Of a stretch of DNA of 64,000 nucleotides, positions 46,231-55,862 are shown piece after piece. Below the pieces are notes generated by a model. The model ran no database searches. It was not told where the DNA came from and saw only the letters and a program-made list of their open reading frames with translations. A program made the position numbers and the translations under genes. Origin of the DNA: Clostridiales bacterium mt11 (lineage in GTDB: Bacteria; Bacillota; Clostridia; Tissierellales; Tepidimicrobiaceae); contig LN874945.1 in assembly GCA_001282665.1 (NCBI GenBank), forward strand, positions 293,042-357,041, in the 5' to 3' direction. Each line of letters begins with the position of its first letter. The first letter of the stretch is position 1.

Positions 46231-49200
46231 TTGGACAAACTAAAGAGGACTTTATCTATTTTACTAATACTATCCATGATACTACCATTACTACCTACTG
46301 GAGTAATAAAGGCGTATGCTTATGATGAAAAGGAATTTAAAGTAGATGCAGTAACCCTCTACAAAATTTATGATAGAAATATGAACATGTCGGAAAGAAG
46401 AATCCTCATAAGGGGTAAGTTTTTAAAAGATGCTCCTGTAGGGATTATAACCAATAAGGGATACAAGCCTTTACCTAGACCAACAGTAAACCAAGAAACC
46501 ATCCTCCAATTCGATTTAAAGGAAGATGAAGTAGGAGATATTTTAAGAATTGGTTCAGTGGAGATAAAGTTAGACGAAGGGCTTATGCCTACTTTGTCCC
46601 AAGTTTCAAGAAAAGTAGAATCTGAAACGGGGACTTTAAGTTTAAAGGGAAGCAATTTTAATGAGATAAATGATGATAATATAAAGGCTTACCATGAACA
46701 TATGGGAAACCCAATACCTATACCACAAAGTAATTTCAATAGCCCATCAGAGGCACAAATAACAGGATTAACTGGAAATTTAGGACTTCAGGATATAGTG
46801 TTTAAAAAGGAAACAAAGGAAATATACGATTTTAATGAAAAAAATCAAAATATAGAAGTAGCGGTAAGTATTACTTATACATACAAAGATCAGTTCAACC
46901 TATACCAAACCATAGAGGTAGAAGAACTAGAGATGAGACCTACTAGGGGAGTAGCAGGGGAAACTGTATTCTTTGAAGCTCCATTTAGGGGAGATGCTAG
47001 AGACTTACAAGAATATGATGTATTCTTTTTAAAAGCTATAGATGGAACGGACAGCTATACAGTAGAAAACAAAGGTAAGAATAGGCGTTTCCAAACCAAA
47101 GTAAAAAAGGATAATCAAGAGTACAATGTTCTGACCGTAGAAGTACCAAGTCTGCCCTTGGGAGAATACTATGTGGTTTTAACCAATGTGGTAGATGGGA
47201 AGCAAGAGCCAATGAAGTACGTAACTCAAGAGAAGGTATTAGAACAAAAATTTACCATAGTAGATGGAAGTATAAAATCTAAAATACTAGATGTAATGCC
47301 TAATAGAGGACCAGATTCAGGCTCTATTACTACCATTACAGGACAGTTTTTTGGTACTTTGAATATAGGGGAGTTCACTCCTAAGGAGGAAAAAGCCCCA
47401 GATATAATAACGGATCCTAGTACATCTAATCCAAAGACCTTGAAACTATCCTATGGGGCAGGGGAATACGGAGATGAAAACAATAAGATAAATATTAAGG
47501 AAGCGGAAAGAACTATTAAAGTCCTCATAGGTGGAGAAGCTACCTTCTTAACTAAAGAAGATGGAGAATTTGATGTATCCTTTAATAAGGACTTAGACAA
47601 GATGACTGTCCGAACAGCCCAAGTAACTGATGGGGACACTAATCCAATAAAGGATGTTGTAGTAGAAACCACTACCACCCTTTATAAAGAAAATGGCGGC
47701 ACTATAATCATCAGAGAAAGAGCAGAGTTGAAGAGAGGATATACCTATATATTGAGTAAATTGAAACCTACTATAAATGCCATAGTACCAGATAAAATCC
47801 AAGTGATAAAATCTGGCAGCGTATATGAAATACCTGAAGATAGGCTAGTAGCTATTCATGGACAAAATTTCATGGTTCATAAATATATAGATGATAAGGG
47901 AAAAGAAGTGGTAAGATATCCTCGAATCCAAATAGGGGAAATAACTTTAGATAAGAATACAAACCCAAACTTAAATATAAAAATTTTAGGCGATAAAGGA
48001 AATGAACTAGATGGCACTCAGAGCAACGAAATAGGAAATAAGATTATAATAATATTGCCAAAGGGCGAAACCATAACCAATCTAGGGAAAGCCGATGTAA
48101 CTGTTCAAAACCCAATTAGAAATTCAGATGGCTATGGACTATTAGATAGAAAGACCGACTTTGTAGAATTTGTAGCACCAGAAACCGACGACAACCCAGT
48201 AATAACCAATGTAAACCCAGATACTGTACCTATTGATGGAGGAGAAGCTGTAACCATAGATGGAGCAAACTTTCAACTAGGGGTAAAGGTATTTATAGAT
48301 GGGGAAGAGGTCACAAACATTAAAAGGCGAGAAGATGGAAAACAGATTACTTTTACTGCACCAAAAGGTAGAGAAGGAGAAACTCAAATTCAAGTGATGA
48401 ACCCTAAAGGTGGAATGGATACTAGACCATTCTTCTATGTATCTACCTTCACTAGCCCAAAGATAATAGATTTTAATCCTAAAAGGGGTAATACAGGAAC
48501 CATAGTCACCATAAAAGGAGAAAACTTCTTGAAAGCCGATCCTATAGCAACGGAACAGAATATCTATAGGCTTATAGGCACTAGGGTGCTATTAGGGAAT
48601 ATGGAACTAAACGAATATAATAGGGATCCTGTTACTAAAAGGATAAAGGTCAACGATTTTACACCAGAAGAAGAATTGTTTACTATTAATGGAGGAACTA
48701 TAGAGGTCGCAGATTACTATAGAGGGTTATTATTAAAGACAAAAGAAGGCAAGTTTTATACAGTAGATATAAATCCAAATGGAGATATAATCCTCTCTGA
48801 TGGAGGTATAAATACCTATACCATAGAGCTAAATGAAGCAAAGGATAAGATTCAAGCTAATAAACAAGGGGGAGAGATTCACCCTGTTAAAGTAGGCAAG
48901 GATTCTATTATCATATATAGACCAAATTCGACAGAACCTCTTATAGAGTTTACACATTCAAGTCTATATAAGATAGAAGGAAATAAGATAGTAGGCAATA
49001 GGGTTTCTGTAATAGACAGAGATACTATCTATTTTGAAGTACCCGTACTAGGTACTCCCGGGTTCTATGATTTAACCGTAATAAACCCAGATACTAAAAA
49101 GGATTCAAGAACGGGAAAAGCTGGTTTTGAATATATAACTCAACCAGACTTAAAACCTGAGATAACGGAAATCCACCCTAACGAAGGTTCTGTAGAAGGT

Positions 49201-52200
49201 GGATATGCTATAGATATAATCGGAAAGGACTTTGAACGAGGGGAAGGCAACAAGCCAAAGGTATATATAAATGGAGTAGAAGTCCCTCAAGCTCAAACAG
49301 AAGTTAGTATAGATGGCAAGAAGATAACGGTAATTGTTCCTAAATATGATGGAGACTTAAGGGAGGATAAGGGAACAGACCGCTGGCCTGTACCTGTAGT
49401 AGTACTAAACCCTGATGGCAGTACAGCCAGTGTAAAAGATGGATTTTACTATGTAGTACCTTCTAGTAACCCTAAAATACAGCGAATAGTTCCTACCAAT
49501 GGAACAGCGGCAGGAGGAGATATAGTAGAGATAACAGGGTTTGACTTTAGATATTTTGAACCCTATGATGATAGAAATAGGAATCAGATAAAAGACGACG
49601 ACGAAAAGTGGAACGATTTATATAAAGATGGCATATGGAATGATCTATTGGACTTAGATGATTATCCGGGGGATAAAGATGAGCTACTAGGTAAAACCCC
49701 TATTGACCATCCTAGGTTTACCCACTACTACAACTCTCCTATACTGCCTAAGATATACTTTGGGAATCAGCAGGCGAAAATAGTGGAGTTCAGTAGAGGT
49801 TATATAAAGGTAATTTCACCATCAGGAAAACCGGGGAAAGTAGATGTATTCTTGGTAAACAACGACGGAGGTATATCCAACAAGGTGAACTTTACCTATG
49901 AAGCTACTCAGGTGAAAATCGACTCCATAGTTCCCAATGAAGGGAAAAGACAGGGAGGAGACAGCATTGAAATCCACGGCAGCGGTTTTGCTACTACTGA
50001 AATAGAGATATACGAAGATGAAGAGCAAGGTGGAAAATCCCAATATACAGAGAAGAACATGGCAGTAATAAAATTTGGGGATATAGGCAATAAAAATATC
50101 TCAAGGGATAAAGAAAACTCAGGTAGAATAGACCAAAATAGGACCACGGTCAATTTAGCAGGAGGTCTTAGAGTAGAATTCAATGGGGTAGATGAAAAGC
50201 TAATCCTTAGCATAGAAGAAGGGGACAATATATATACAAAAGCGATATTAGGATATGACAATACTACTAAGTTCATACCTGTAAGCCTTTTAAAAGATAA
50301 TAGAGGAAACCCCTACACAGGAAAAGAACTTATAAAGGTAGAAATTAATGATAAGAGGCTTATAGTGGAAAGGGGGTTCTCAGAAAATGTAGACTACCTT
50401 AGCTCCATTCAACTTAGGGTAGAAACCCCATCCTACTACACCGTAGGGAAAGTACCAGTATTTATAATAAACCCAGATGGTGGAGAAGGAAAAGGGGAAT
50501 TTGAATACAAGACTCCAGATAGCAAACCAGCTATTACCAATATAACTAGAAATGGAAGGGAACCTATAGAGGAATACAGAAAGGAGATTAACGGTAAAGC
50601 TAGAATCCTTAAAGTAGACCATAAAGGTGGAAGTATTATAACTATATATGGTACCGACTTTAGAGAAGGTGCTACTATAAATGTATCCAAACTATTAAGC
50701 ATCCCTGAAAAGGATATAGACTATGGATTGCCAACTAAGCTGACTTTTACAATACCGCCAGTACCAGAGTCGGAAGTAGGTAAACTCCATAGGGTATCTG
50801 TTACCAACAAGGACGGGGGTACAGCTACATCAGATAAATCTACACCACCAATATTCATAGAGTTTACTAAAGGGGAATCCAACCCTGAAATATACACCTT
50901 AGAACCAGAAAAGGGTTCAGCTACTGGTGGTACTAGAGTTAAAATAACTGGTAATGACTTTAGACAGGTCATGGATGGATTTGATGGAGAAGATTTAAGG
51001 GTATACTTTGGAGAAATGGAAGTAGAAAAAAAGAATATCAAATATATAGACTACAAAACCCTAGAGGTTATAGCACCAAAATCAAATAAACTAGGACCAG
51101 TATCGGTGAGGGTAGAAAATCCAGATGGTTCAATGTCTGAAGGAGGAACTAACTTTACCTATATATCTAAACCTAAAATAGATAAGGTATCTCCAAACAA
51201 GATATTTATGAACGACACCAAGACGGAAGTAACCTTAACAGGAGAAATGTTCATGTCGGGAGCCAAGGTAATAGTAGGAGGTAAAATAATAGATAAAAAG
51301 GATTTAAAGCAGGGTATGGACATAAAAGGTGAAGGAATTGTTGGAGTAGATAGTCAAGGGAACAATAGAGAAGCCGCTGTAGTAGGAGGTATGGAAGTTG
51401 CTACAATAAAGGTAGAAGGGAACAATACCATAAAAGTAACCTTTAAAGAAGGGACGGATTTAGAAAACAACCATCTAATAATCATAAACCCAGATGGAGG
51501 TATATCTGACCCTTATGACAAATTTGAATACCAAAGACCAATACCTTCCAAACCTTTAGTGTTAGAAGGTATACCGGGTTATGAATCTACAGTTCAATTA
51601 ATCTGGTCCAAATCCGATGAAAATATATTGAACAAAGCTACTAGATATGAGATATATGGAAAATTAGCTAAGGACAAGGAATATACCTTCATAGGAGATA
51701 CTACAGAAGCAGAATTTTTAGTAAAAGCTTTAGAACCACAGACTGAATATATCTTCATGGTACGAGCTTTAAATGAATATGGAGCAGCCATAGATTTTGC
51801 TACAGTTAAAGTAAGGACTTTAAGTGTACGTGAGGATGAAAAGCTTAAAGAAAAGGAAGAAGAATTAAAAGAAAAGGAAAAAGAAATAGAAGAAAAGGGC
51901 AAAGAAGAGATAGTTGAGGGTAGGGTAATCAAAACCATAGGTTCCAAAGACTTTAAAAACAGTTCAGCCACTGTGGACTTTACCCTTGCTAAATATAAAA
52001 ACCATAACAAATTTACAGTATCCATACCTATTAAATATGCAAGAAAGGATAACAGTATAACCATCAAGGATGGAACTATGACATTGATTGTAAATATAAG
52101 GGATTTATATACCTTAGATGTAAGTAAAAAGGATGAAGGCAACAAAGATGCCTACGTGAATATCCACATAGATAGGGTAAAAGAACCTCATATACCTAAA

Positions 52201-52449
52201 GGTAAGAGGATTGCATCAAGAGCCTATGATATAAGTTTTGATTATCTATATGGGAAGGATACAATGGAGATAAACAGCCTATTAAGATCAGGAAAGATAA
52301 TATTTGAACAAGACGAAATAACCTATACAAATACTAAAAACACAAAACTATACAAATTCAACGCCTCAACGGGAACCTATAAATCAACAAACTCTAAATC
52401 CACAAGCATCAAGGATAAAGGGAAATATATACTATTAAGTGATAAATAA
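46231..52449 (+). CDS. Giant exported IPT/TIG-repeat protein with Fn3 and coiled coil
   Basis: About 2,073 residues. The signal peptide (SILLILSMILPLLPTGVIKAYA) is followed by an N-terminal beta-rich region and about ten IPT/TIG immunoglobulin-like domains (about 350-1750), each opening with P-x-I-x-x-(I/V)-x-P-x-x-G...GG...(I/V)-x-G-x-x-F. One TIG domain carries an Asp/Asn-rich insert near 1,110 (DDRNRNQIKDDDEK) resembling a calcium-binding loop. A fibronectin type III domain (about 1770-1865), a short Lys/Glu coiled coil (about 1868-1895) and a C-terminal domain of about 180 residues follow. GGAG at 46219-46222 is 8 nt from TTG 46231 and only 2 nt from ATG 46225, so the TTG is preferred. 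No SLH or sortase motif is seen. Probably a filament-like surface adhesin or scaffold. Confidence 0.85.
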   Translation: MDKLKRTLSILLILSMILPLLPTGVIKAYAYDEKEFKVDAVTLYKIYDRNMNMSERRILIRGKFLKDAPVGIITNKGYKPLPRPTVNQETILQFDLKEDEVGDILRIGSVEIKLDEGLMPTLSQVSRKVESETGTLSLKGSNFNEINDDNIKAYHEHMGNPIPIPQSNFNSPSEAQITGLTGNLGLQDIVFKKETKEIYDFNEKNQNIEVAVSITYTYKDQFNLYQTIEVEELEMRPTRGVAGETVFFEAPFRGDARDLQEYDVFFLKAIDGTDSYTVENKGKNRRFQTKVKKDNQEYNVLTVEVPSLPLGEYYVVLTNVVDGKQEPMKYVTQEKVLEQKFTIVDGSIKSKILDVMPNRGPDSGSITTITGQFFGTLNIGEFTPKEEKAPDIITDPSTSNPKTLKLSYGAGEYGDENNKINIKEAERTIKVLIGGEATFLTKEDGEFDVSFNKDLDKMTVRTAQVTDGDTNPIKDVVVETTTTLYKENGGTIIIRERAELKRGYTYILSKLKPTINAIVPDKIQVIKSGSVYEIPEDRLVAIHGQNFMVHKYIDDKGKEVVRYPRIQIGEITLDKNTNPNLNIKILGDKGNELDGTQSNEIGNKIIIILPKGETITNLGKADVTVQNPIRNSDGYGLLDRKTDFVEFVAPETDDNPVITNVNPDTVPIDGGEAVTIDGANFQLGVKVFIDGEEVTNIKRREDGKQITFTAPKGREGETQIQVMNPKGGMDTRPFFYVSTFTSPKIIDFNPKRGNTGTIVTIKGENFLKADPIATEQNIYRLIGTRVLLGNMELNEYNRDPVTKRIKVNDFTPEEELFTINGGTIEVADYYRGLLLKTKEGKFYTVDINPNGDIILSDGGINTYTIELNEAKDKIQANKQGGEIHPVKVGKDSIIIYRPNSTEPLIEFTHSSLYKIEGNKIVGNRVSVIDRDTIYFEVPVLGTPGFYDLTVINPDTKKDSRTGKAGFEYITQPDLKPEITEIHPNEGSVEGGYAIDIIGKDFERGEGNKPKVYINGVEVPQAQTEVSIDGKKITVIVPKYDGDLREDKGTDRWPVPVVVLNPDGSTASVKDGFYYVVPSSNPKIQRIVPTNGTAAGGDIVEITGFDFRYFEPYDDRNRNQIKDDDEKWNDLYKDGIWNDLLDLDDYPGDKDELLGKTPIDHPRFTHYYNSPILPKIYFGNQQAKIVEFSRGYIKVISPSGKPGKVDVFLVNNDGGISNKVNFTYEATQVKIDSIVPNEGKRQGGDSIEIHGSGFATTEIEIYEDEEQGGKSQYTEKNMAVIKFGDIGNKNISRDKENSGRIDQNRTTVNLAGGLRVEFNGVDEKLILSIEEGDNIYTKAILGYDNTTKFIPVSLLKDNRGNPYTGKELIKVEINDKRLIVERGFSENVDYLSSIQLRVETPSYYTVGKVPVFIINPDGGEGKGEFEYKTPDSKPAITNITRNGREPIEEYRKEINGKARILKVDHKGGSIITIYGTDFREGATINVSKLLSIPEKDIDYGLPTKLTFTIPPVPESEVGKLHRVSVTNKDGGTATSDKSTPPIFIEFTKGESNPEIYTLEPEKGSATGGTRVKITGNDFRQVMDGFDGEDLRVYFGEMEVEKKNIKYIDYKTLEVIAPKSNKLGPVSVRVENPDGSMSEGGTNFTYISKPKIDKVSPNKIFMNDTKTEVTLTGEMFMSGAKVIVGGKIIDKKDLKQGMDIKGEGIVGVDSQGNNREAAVVGGMEVATIKVEGNNTIKVTFKEGTDLENNHLIIINPDGGISDPYDKFEYQRPIPSKPLVLEGIPGYESTVQLIWSKSDENILNKATRYEIYGKLAKDKEYTFIGDTTEAEFLVKALEPQTEYIFMVRALNEYGAAIDFATVKVRTLSVREDEKLKEKEEELKEKEKEIEEKGKEEIVEGRVIKTIGSKDFKNSSATVDFTLAKYKNHNKFTVSIPIKYARKDNSITIKDGTMTLIVNIRDLYTLDVSKKDEGNKDAYVNIHIDRVKEPHIPKGKRIASRAYDISFDYLYGKDTMEINSLLRSGKIIFEQDEITYTNTKNTKLYKFNASTGTYKSTNSKSTSIKDKGKYILLSDK

Positions 52450-52469
52450 ACTTAGACAATGGACTTTAA

Positions 52470-52558
52470 CAATTGACAATTAAAAGCAAAAATAATTGTA
52501 GGGGCGACCTTTGGTCGCCAAAAAGACCCTAGAGTTCGCCCCCAATAATTGTCAATTG
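52470..52558. repeat. Inverted-repeat element (MITE-like) between surface genes
   Basis: The ends CAATTGACAATTA (52470-52482) and TAATTGTCAATTG (52546-52558) are exact inverted repeats. Inside lie GGGGCGACC/GGTCGCC (52501-52519) and a distal TCGCCCC pairing with GGGGCGA. The element fills the gap between two co-oriented genes and overlaps the region just before the next ribosome-binding site. Confidence 0.6.
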
Positions 52559-52579
52559 AAAAAATTTGGAGGAAAATTT

Positions 52580-54328
52580 ATGAAAAGAAAACTATCAATC
52601 TTAATAATTCTGGTCCTTCTTCTAAATATGAACTTAGTCTATGGAGCAGCTCCAAGCAAACCTAAGATTCAAAAGTTAACGGGAACCATTGAAGGGCTAA
52701 ACTTTAAAGAAAACAAAATAACCATATTGGACTATAACGGTAAAAGACATACGGTTAAAATACTTCCCTCTACCATAATAGAAATAGAAGGGGTATGGAA
52801 GGAAATCTATGATTTATTTTTTGGACAAGAAGTAGATATAACCTTAGAAAAGAACACAGTTAAAAAAGTAGTAGGCTATCCAGAAGAAGATCCAGAAAGA
52901 GATGGATACATAATGCCCGGCACTAGATTTAGAACTGGAACCATATTGTTTCTATCGGAAAACCAAATAGAGATAAAAGAAAAAACAGGCAGAAGTAAAT
53001 ATAGATTGACTCCAGCTACCATAGTAATTAAAAATGGAGGTAGTGTAGGGATAAATCAGGTAAAAGTAGGGGACAAGGTAGTATTGACCTTTGACGATAT
53101 ATATTCTACTGAGGCAAGCACCATCAGAGTACAGGACGAAGAAAAACATATAGAAGGAATATTAAAAGGTAAGATAAATTTAGTAGATGAAAAGAACAAA
53201 GAAATACTTTTAAAATCTCCCTATATATATAAGGAAGGAATAGGATTTATTCCATACAAAGATCATCAAGTAAAGTTAAAAACTAATGGAGGAGAATTCT
53301 ATGTAGGAGGACAAAATATAAAGTTTAAAGATTTAAAAAAATACATGAACAAGGAAACCTATATAGCCTTCGATAAAGCCTATGGTACTATGAACATAGC
53401 CAAGCTTCAAATAAAGGAAGGTTCATCTAAAATGTATCAAGCTTCCATAGAAGATATAGAGTACGGTACAGGGAAGATGATCGTAAACAAAAACTTAATT
53501 CACTTTAACCCCGGTACTATAGTCATCAAGGATAATCGATTAGTAGATGTACTGAATATAGATAGATACAAGGACGTATTCGTCAATGCAGATACGATAA
53601 AGGGCAAACCTACTGCCAACTTTGTAGCTATAGAAGGTACATCTATATTAGATGATAGAATAGACAATACCAAGATTGCCATATATAGAGGTAAGATAGA
53701 GGATATCTACGAATATGGAGTAAAAATAGGTAAAATCAATTATAGATTCGATCACTTAAAGTTAAAGGACGACAACAAGTGGGTAGAGTTAAATGATTCA
53801 GAAAGGTTTGAACTAACGGAAGATACCCTAATATACGATAGTCAGCTTAAAAAGTCTATCCCAGCTAGTTATTTTATTTCATCTAGATACATTAACTTAA
53901 ATGACATTAAAGATAAAACATTAAGGGATAGGGTTAAGGACAATTTCTATAAAAATAAGACTGCCTATTTCGTAGTTAAGGAATCCGCCTTTGGTAGAGA
54001 ACTATTGGCATTAAACATAACCCCTCATATAAACGAATATAGACAAAATGTAAAAATGGATTACTCAACCATTGGAGAGGTTAAAGAAATTGATTACGAT
54101 AAAGGCACTATAACCTTCACCAAGGTTAAAAATTTCAACACCTTGAACAACCGTTGGGAAAACAGTGCAGATGAAGTAGTGGACATAAACCAAGGGGTAA
54201 TGCTGCTAAACGATACACCTATCCCCTTAGACAAACTATACATCCTAAGGAAAGGCACTTTAGGCTATATAATAAAAAACAAACAATCATCTATAGACCA
54301 AGGCTACGTAATACTATTAGAAGACTAG
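52580..54328 (+). CDS. Exported beta-repeat protein of unknown function
   Basis: A 582-residue secreted protein. After the signal peptide (MKRKLSILIILVLLLNMNLVYG) it is built of repeated beta-rich units of about 70-80 residues, with a pattern of GxI, a short strand, a conserved turn, then an xVKVGDKVVLTF-type strand. This is reminiscent of DUF5666/OB-like repeats. No catalytic motif or wall anchor is seen. ATG 52580 has GGAGG 7 nt upstream; the frame opens earlier, at 52511, inside the inverted-repeat element. It is probably in one transcriptional unit with the TIG protein before it and the SLH protein after it. Confidence 0.78.
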   Translation: MKRKLSILIILVLLLNMNLVYGAAPSKPKIQKLTGTIEGLNFKENKITILDYNGKRHTVKILPSTIIEIEGVWKEIYDLFFGQEVDITLEKNTVKKVVGYPEEDPERDGYIMPGTRFRTGTILFLSENQIEIKEKTGRSKYRLTPATIVIKNGGSVGINQVKVGDKVVLTFDDIYSTEASTIRVQDEEKHIEGILKGKINLVDEKNKEILLKSPYIYKEGIGFIPYKDHQVKLKTNGGEFYVGGQNIKFKDLKKYMNKETYIAFDKAYGTMNIAKLQIKEGSSKMYQASIEDIEYGTGKMIVNKNLIHFNPGTIVIKDNRLVDVLNIDRYKDVFVNADTIKGKPTANFVAIEGTSILDDRIDNTKIAIYRGKIEDIYEYGVKIGKINYRFDHLKLKDDNKWVELNDSERFELTEDTLIYDSQLKKSIPASYFISSRYINLNDIKDKTLRDRVKDNFYKNKTAYFVVKESAFGRELLALNITPHINEYRQNVKMDYSTIGEVKEIDYDKGTITFTKVKNFNTLNNRWENSADEVVDINQGVMLLNDTPIPLDKLYILRKGTLGYIIKNKQSSIDQGYVILLED

Positions 54329-54330
54329 AA

Positions 54331-54358
54331 CAATTGTCAATCGTCAACTGTCAATTGA
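54331..54358. repeat. Tandem 7-bp repeat (CAATTGT type)
   Basis: CAATTGT, CAATCGT, CAACTGT, CAATTGA: four diverged heptamers immediately after a stop codon and before the next ribosome-binding site. Related to the arrays at 19121 and the ends of the element at 52470. Confidence 0.75.
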
Positions 54359-54373
54359 ATAAGGGAGGAAATC

Positions 54374-55849
54374 ATGAAAAAAATAATAGCTTTACTATTG
54401 ACCATAACCATACTATTAACACCACTATCTTCTATGGCGATCAACATTCCCGGCTACGAGGGTGGAATCCAAAACGAAAACACATACAAAGAAGTAATAT
54501 TCGTAACAGGAAAGCCTATAGTTATGGAAGGTAGTCTAACCATAAAGACTAAAGGTAAAAGCAAGAGTAATACCGTAACAGAAACCTATACCTATAAATT
54601 AGAAAACATAAAGGAAGATGCTAAGTTAAGTAGAACCATTAAGATGACTGTAACCTTAGAACCAACAGGAAATCAAATAGCATCCACAAGAACCTTAGAT
54701 AGCTACAAGGAGACCATAAACATAGGCAAAAAAAGATATGAAGCAAAAGATGAGTTCTATCAATGGAATCAAGGTACTATAACTCACCAAACTCCATTAC
54801 TTAGCTATTATGCAGGGGACTTTGTTGCCACAAAAACCTATAAGGTAGATAAAGGCACTGAAAATGTAACCGTAGAAACTACAGGAGAACTGGTAGGCTA
54901 CGATAGTCCTTGGTCCGCTACAGAAACTCAAACCATAGACTATGTAATAAACTTTAGCGACAAGCTAAAACCAGATAAAACATGGCAGGGAACAGCTACG
55001 GTGGAAGCCTCCTATAACAAGACTAAGGACTATTCCTATGCTGAAAATATACCTTGGCAGATAAGCTTTAAAGGAGGATATAGGGTAGTAGAACAACATG
55101 ACAATGTACTAAAATACAACTATGACTTACCAAAGGTAACGGAAGGCAATAATACATCAAAGGCTAGAAATTATGGAAAGGATTCCTTCTCCATAGACAC
55201 TAACCCTATAATCACTAGATTGAATATACCTGCTGTAAGGGATGTTCTAGGTCATCAATATGAAGAAGAACTCCTATTATTAGCTAGTATGGATGCTCTA
55301 CCTTTAAACAGCACTTATCTTGGACCAGATAGTTCTATGAGTAGGGGAGACTTTGCGAAGGCAATAGTTAAATCTATGGATATACCCATAGAAAAGCAGG
55401 AGGAAACCAAGAAAAAGAGCAGAAAAAAACAAGAACCAACTCCACCCTTATTTAAAGACGTAAAGAGAAACCATAGAAACTTTGACTATATTGAAGAAGT
55501 TGGAAAAAGAGGTATAATGGTAGGTGTAGATAAGGATAATTTTAGACCAGATGAGCCATTAACTAGAGCTGAGGCCTATGCCATCATCATAAGATTACTA
55601 GGGTTTCAAAACCTAGCCCCTATAAATAAAAACTATAATACTGGGTATAAAGATGATAAAGCCATTCCAGCTTGGGCAAAAGACCATATATATGTAGCAA
55701 AAGAACTAGGCATGACAGCTAAGGGGGATTACTTCTATCCTAATAGGGAGATTACCAAAGGAGAATCAGCCAAGCTCTTAGCAGATTTTATCCACTATCT
55801 ACAAATAGATTTGAAAAACGACTATAGAGAAAATGTGTTAAACAATTAG
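54374..55849 (+). CDS. SLH-domain surface protein
   Basis: A 491-residue exported protein. A signal peptide precedes an all-beta N-terminal region of about 265 residues with no recognised domain. Three SLH motifs follow (about 290-470; NFRPDEPLTRAEAYAIIIRLLGF is the clearest), the middle part interrupted by a Lys/Arg-rich linker (KKKSRKKQEP). The SLH units anchor it to the cell wall. GGGAGG precedes the ATG. It is followed after 13 nt by the S41 protease gene, and both likely belong to the same surface operon. Confidence 0.87.
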   Translation: MKKIIALLLTITILLTPLSSMAINIPGYEGGIQNENTYKEVIFVTGKPIVMEGSLTIKTKGKSKSNTVTETYTYKLENIKEDAKLSRTIKMTVTLEPTGNQIASTRTLDSYKETINIGKKRYEAKDEFYQWNQGTITHQTPLLSYYAGDFVATKTYKVDKGTENVTVETTGELVGYDSPWSATETQTIDYVINFSDKLKPDKTWQGTATVEASYNKTKDYSYAENIPWQISFKGGYRVVEQHDNVLKYNYDLPKVTEGNNTSKARNYGKDSFSIDTNPIITRLNIPAVRDVLGHQYEEELLLLASMDALPLNSTYLGPDSSMSRGDFAKAIVKSMDIPIEKQEETKKKSRKKQEPTPPLFKDVKRNHRNFDYIEEVGKRGIMVGVDKDNFRPDEPLTRAEAYAIIIRLLGFQNLAPINKNYNTGYKDDKAIPAWAKDHIYVAKELGMTAKGDYFYPNREITKGESAKLLADFIHYLQIDLKNDYRENVLNN

Positions 55850-55862
55850 GGGAGGGTGGTAT

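Noticed and set aside
46125..46325. 66-codon frame at the divergent promoter
   Set aside because: It covers the promoter region and the start of the giant TIG gene and has no homology signal.
54334..54534. 66-codon frame overlapping the start of the SLH gene
   Set aside because: It begins in the heptamer repeat and overlaps the signal-peptide region of a clear gene in another frame.
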